This document shows positions 63,651 through 64,000 of a DNA stretch of 64,000 nucleotides, in pieces. Location: NCBI GenBank assembly GCA_029238935.1, contig JAQZBN010000026.1, positions 1 to 64,000 of the forward strand, given 5' to 3'. How positions within the stretch are numbered: position 1 is the stretch's first letter; each line of letters opens with the position of its first letter. Origin of the DNA: Herbinix sp. (GTDB lineage: Bacteria > Bacillota > Clostridia > Lachnospirales > Lachnospiraceae). A program made the translations under genes and the position numbers. The notes under the pieces are model-generated. The model made no database searches. It worked only from the letters and a program-made list of their open reading frames with translations, and was not told the origin of the DNA.

Positions 63651-64000
63651 ATGACGAATATCATTTTACGGGGTTGTAATGGCAAGATGGGACAAGTAAT
63701 TACAGAAATGGTGGATGCAGATGATAACGTGGTTATCGTAGCTGGTATTGATATCTCCCTTGAGCGGATTAATAAATATCCGGTTTATCAAAGCTTCTCC
63801 CAATGTAATGTGAAAGCAGATGTTATTATCGATTTTTCGTCCCCGAAGGGTGTGGAGGAGATGCTTCAATTTGCTATAGAACGCGGAGTTGGTATCGTTT
63901 TATGTACCACTGGTTTTACGAAGGAGCAATTACAGCTGATTGAAGAAGCATCCTATAGAATCCCAATATTAAAGTCAGCCAATATGTCTATGGGAATCAA
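63651..64000 (+). CDS. dapB: 4-hydroxy-tetrahydrodipicolinate reductase (partial, runs off the window)
   Basis: The first 116 residues are present and read without stop to the right edge. The start MTNIILRGCNGKMGQVITEMV has the dinucleotide-binding GxxGxMG pattern of DapB, followed by VIIDFSSPKGVEEML and IVLCTTGFTKEQ, all typical. DapB reduces the DapA product with NAD(P)H. An AAGGAGGA site precedes the ATG. The ORF track does not list it because it is cut off. It shares the lysine-riboswitch transcript with dapA. Confidence 0.95.
   Translation, partial: MTNIILRGCNGKMGQVITEMVDADDNVVIVAGIDISLERINKYPVYQSFSQCNVKADVIIDFSSPKGVEEMLQFAIERGVGIVLCTTGFTKEQLQLIEEASYRIPILKSANMSMGI

Overview
The window looks like chromosomal DNA from a low-GC, Gram-positive anaerobe of the Clostridia, most likely a Lachnospiraceae (Clostridium cluster XIVa) relative. 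The evidence is AT-rich DNA with AGGAGG-type ribosome sites, sigma-A promoters of the TTGACA-17-TATAAT type, pyruvate formate-lyase, FeoAB, an ECF transporter S component, the dgt-dnaG-rpoD block, teichoic-acid-type genes and a large secreted Ig-like surface protein. Species cannot be fixed from the sequence alone. No tRNA, rRNA, complete insertion sequence, phage or CRISPR array was seen.

Layout. 1-4.5 kb: tail of an unknown acidic protein, the c-di-AMP cyclase pair cdaA-cdaR, HPr (ptsH) and leuA. 4.7-11.6 kb: a cell-wall polymer cluster on the + strand: a fused GT2/CDP-glycerol transferase, a TagGH-type ABC exporter, a TagD cytidylyltransferase and two more CDP-glycerol transferases. Facing it on the - strand (11.7-14.2 kb) are an LCP ligase and a polyprenyl-phosphate sugar transferase that could attach and prime such polymers. 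14.5-17.9 kb: membrane HtrA protease, a ClpX-like unfoldase and a small zinc-ribbon protein. 18.1-23.6 kb: a complete branched-chain amino acid ABC transporter (livJHMGF) and a cytidylate-kinase-like protein. 24-27.6 kb: two aminotransferases (one hisC), a stand-alone receiver protein and queH. 27.7-30.2 kb: Fur-controlled feoA-feoB plus a small Cys-rich FeoB-associated protein that the ORF track misses.

30.9-38.1 kb: dgt-dnaG-rpoD, trmK, a TGS-nucleoside kinase and, on the opposite strand, the RNase P RNA gene, whose 3' end overlaps the kinase stop codon. 38.6-40.5 kb: an OmpR/VanS-like two-component pair. 40.8-41.7 kb: a protein resembling HNH/AP2 endonucleases that seems to have lost its nuclease residues. 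42-49.8 kb: SleB-type wall hydrolase, thrC, the Ig-like surface protein and an O-antigen-ligase-like membrane protein. 49.9-53.0 kb (- strand): pflB, and about 740 nt upstream of it a ZTP (pfl-motif) riboswitch with its own promoter and terminator; between them lie a 23-bp tandem array and a long inverted-repeat element. 53-57 kb: ECF S component, a small membrane protein and a zinc-type ABC operon (znuACB), whose first gene has no normal start codon. 57-62.1 kb: AI-2E family permease, an orphan Xre-Panacea protein, typA and a tandem-OB-fold SSB-like protein. 62.2-64 kb: lysine riboswitch, dapA and the start of dapB.

The points most worth following up are the separated ZTP riboswitch/pflB arrangement, the nuclease-less HNH-AP2-like protein, the orphan Panacea protein, the ClpX paralogue without an RKH loop, and the znuA gene without a normal start. 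Starts were corrected against the ORF track wherever a good ribosome site decides them.
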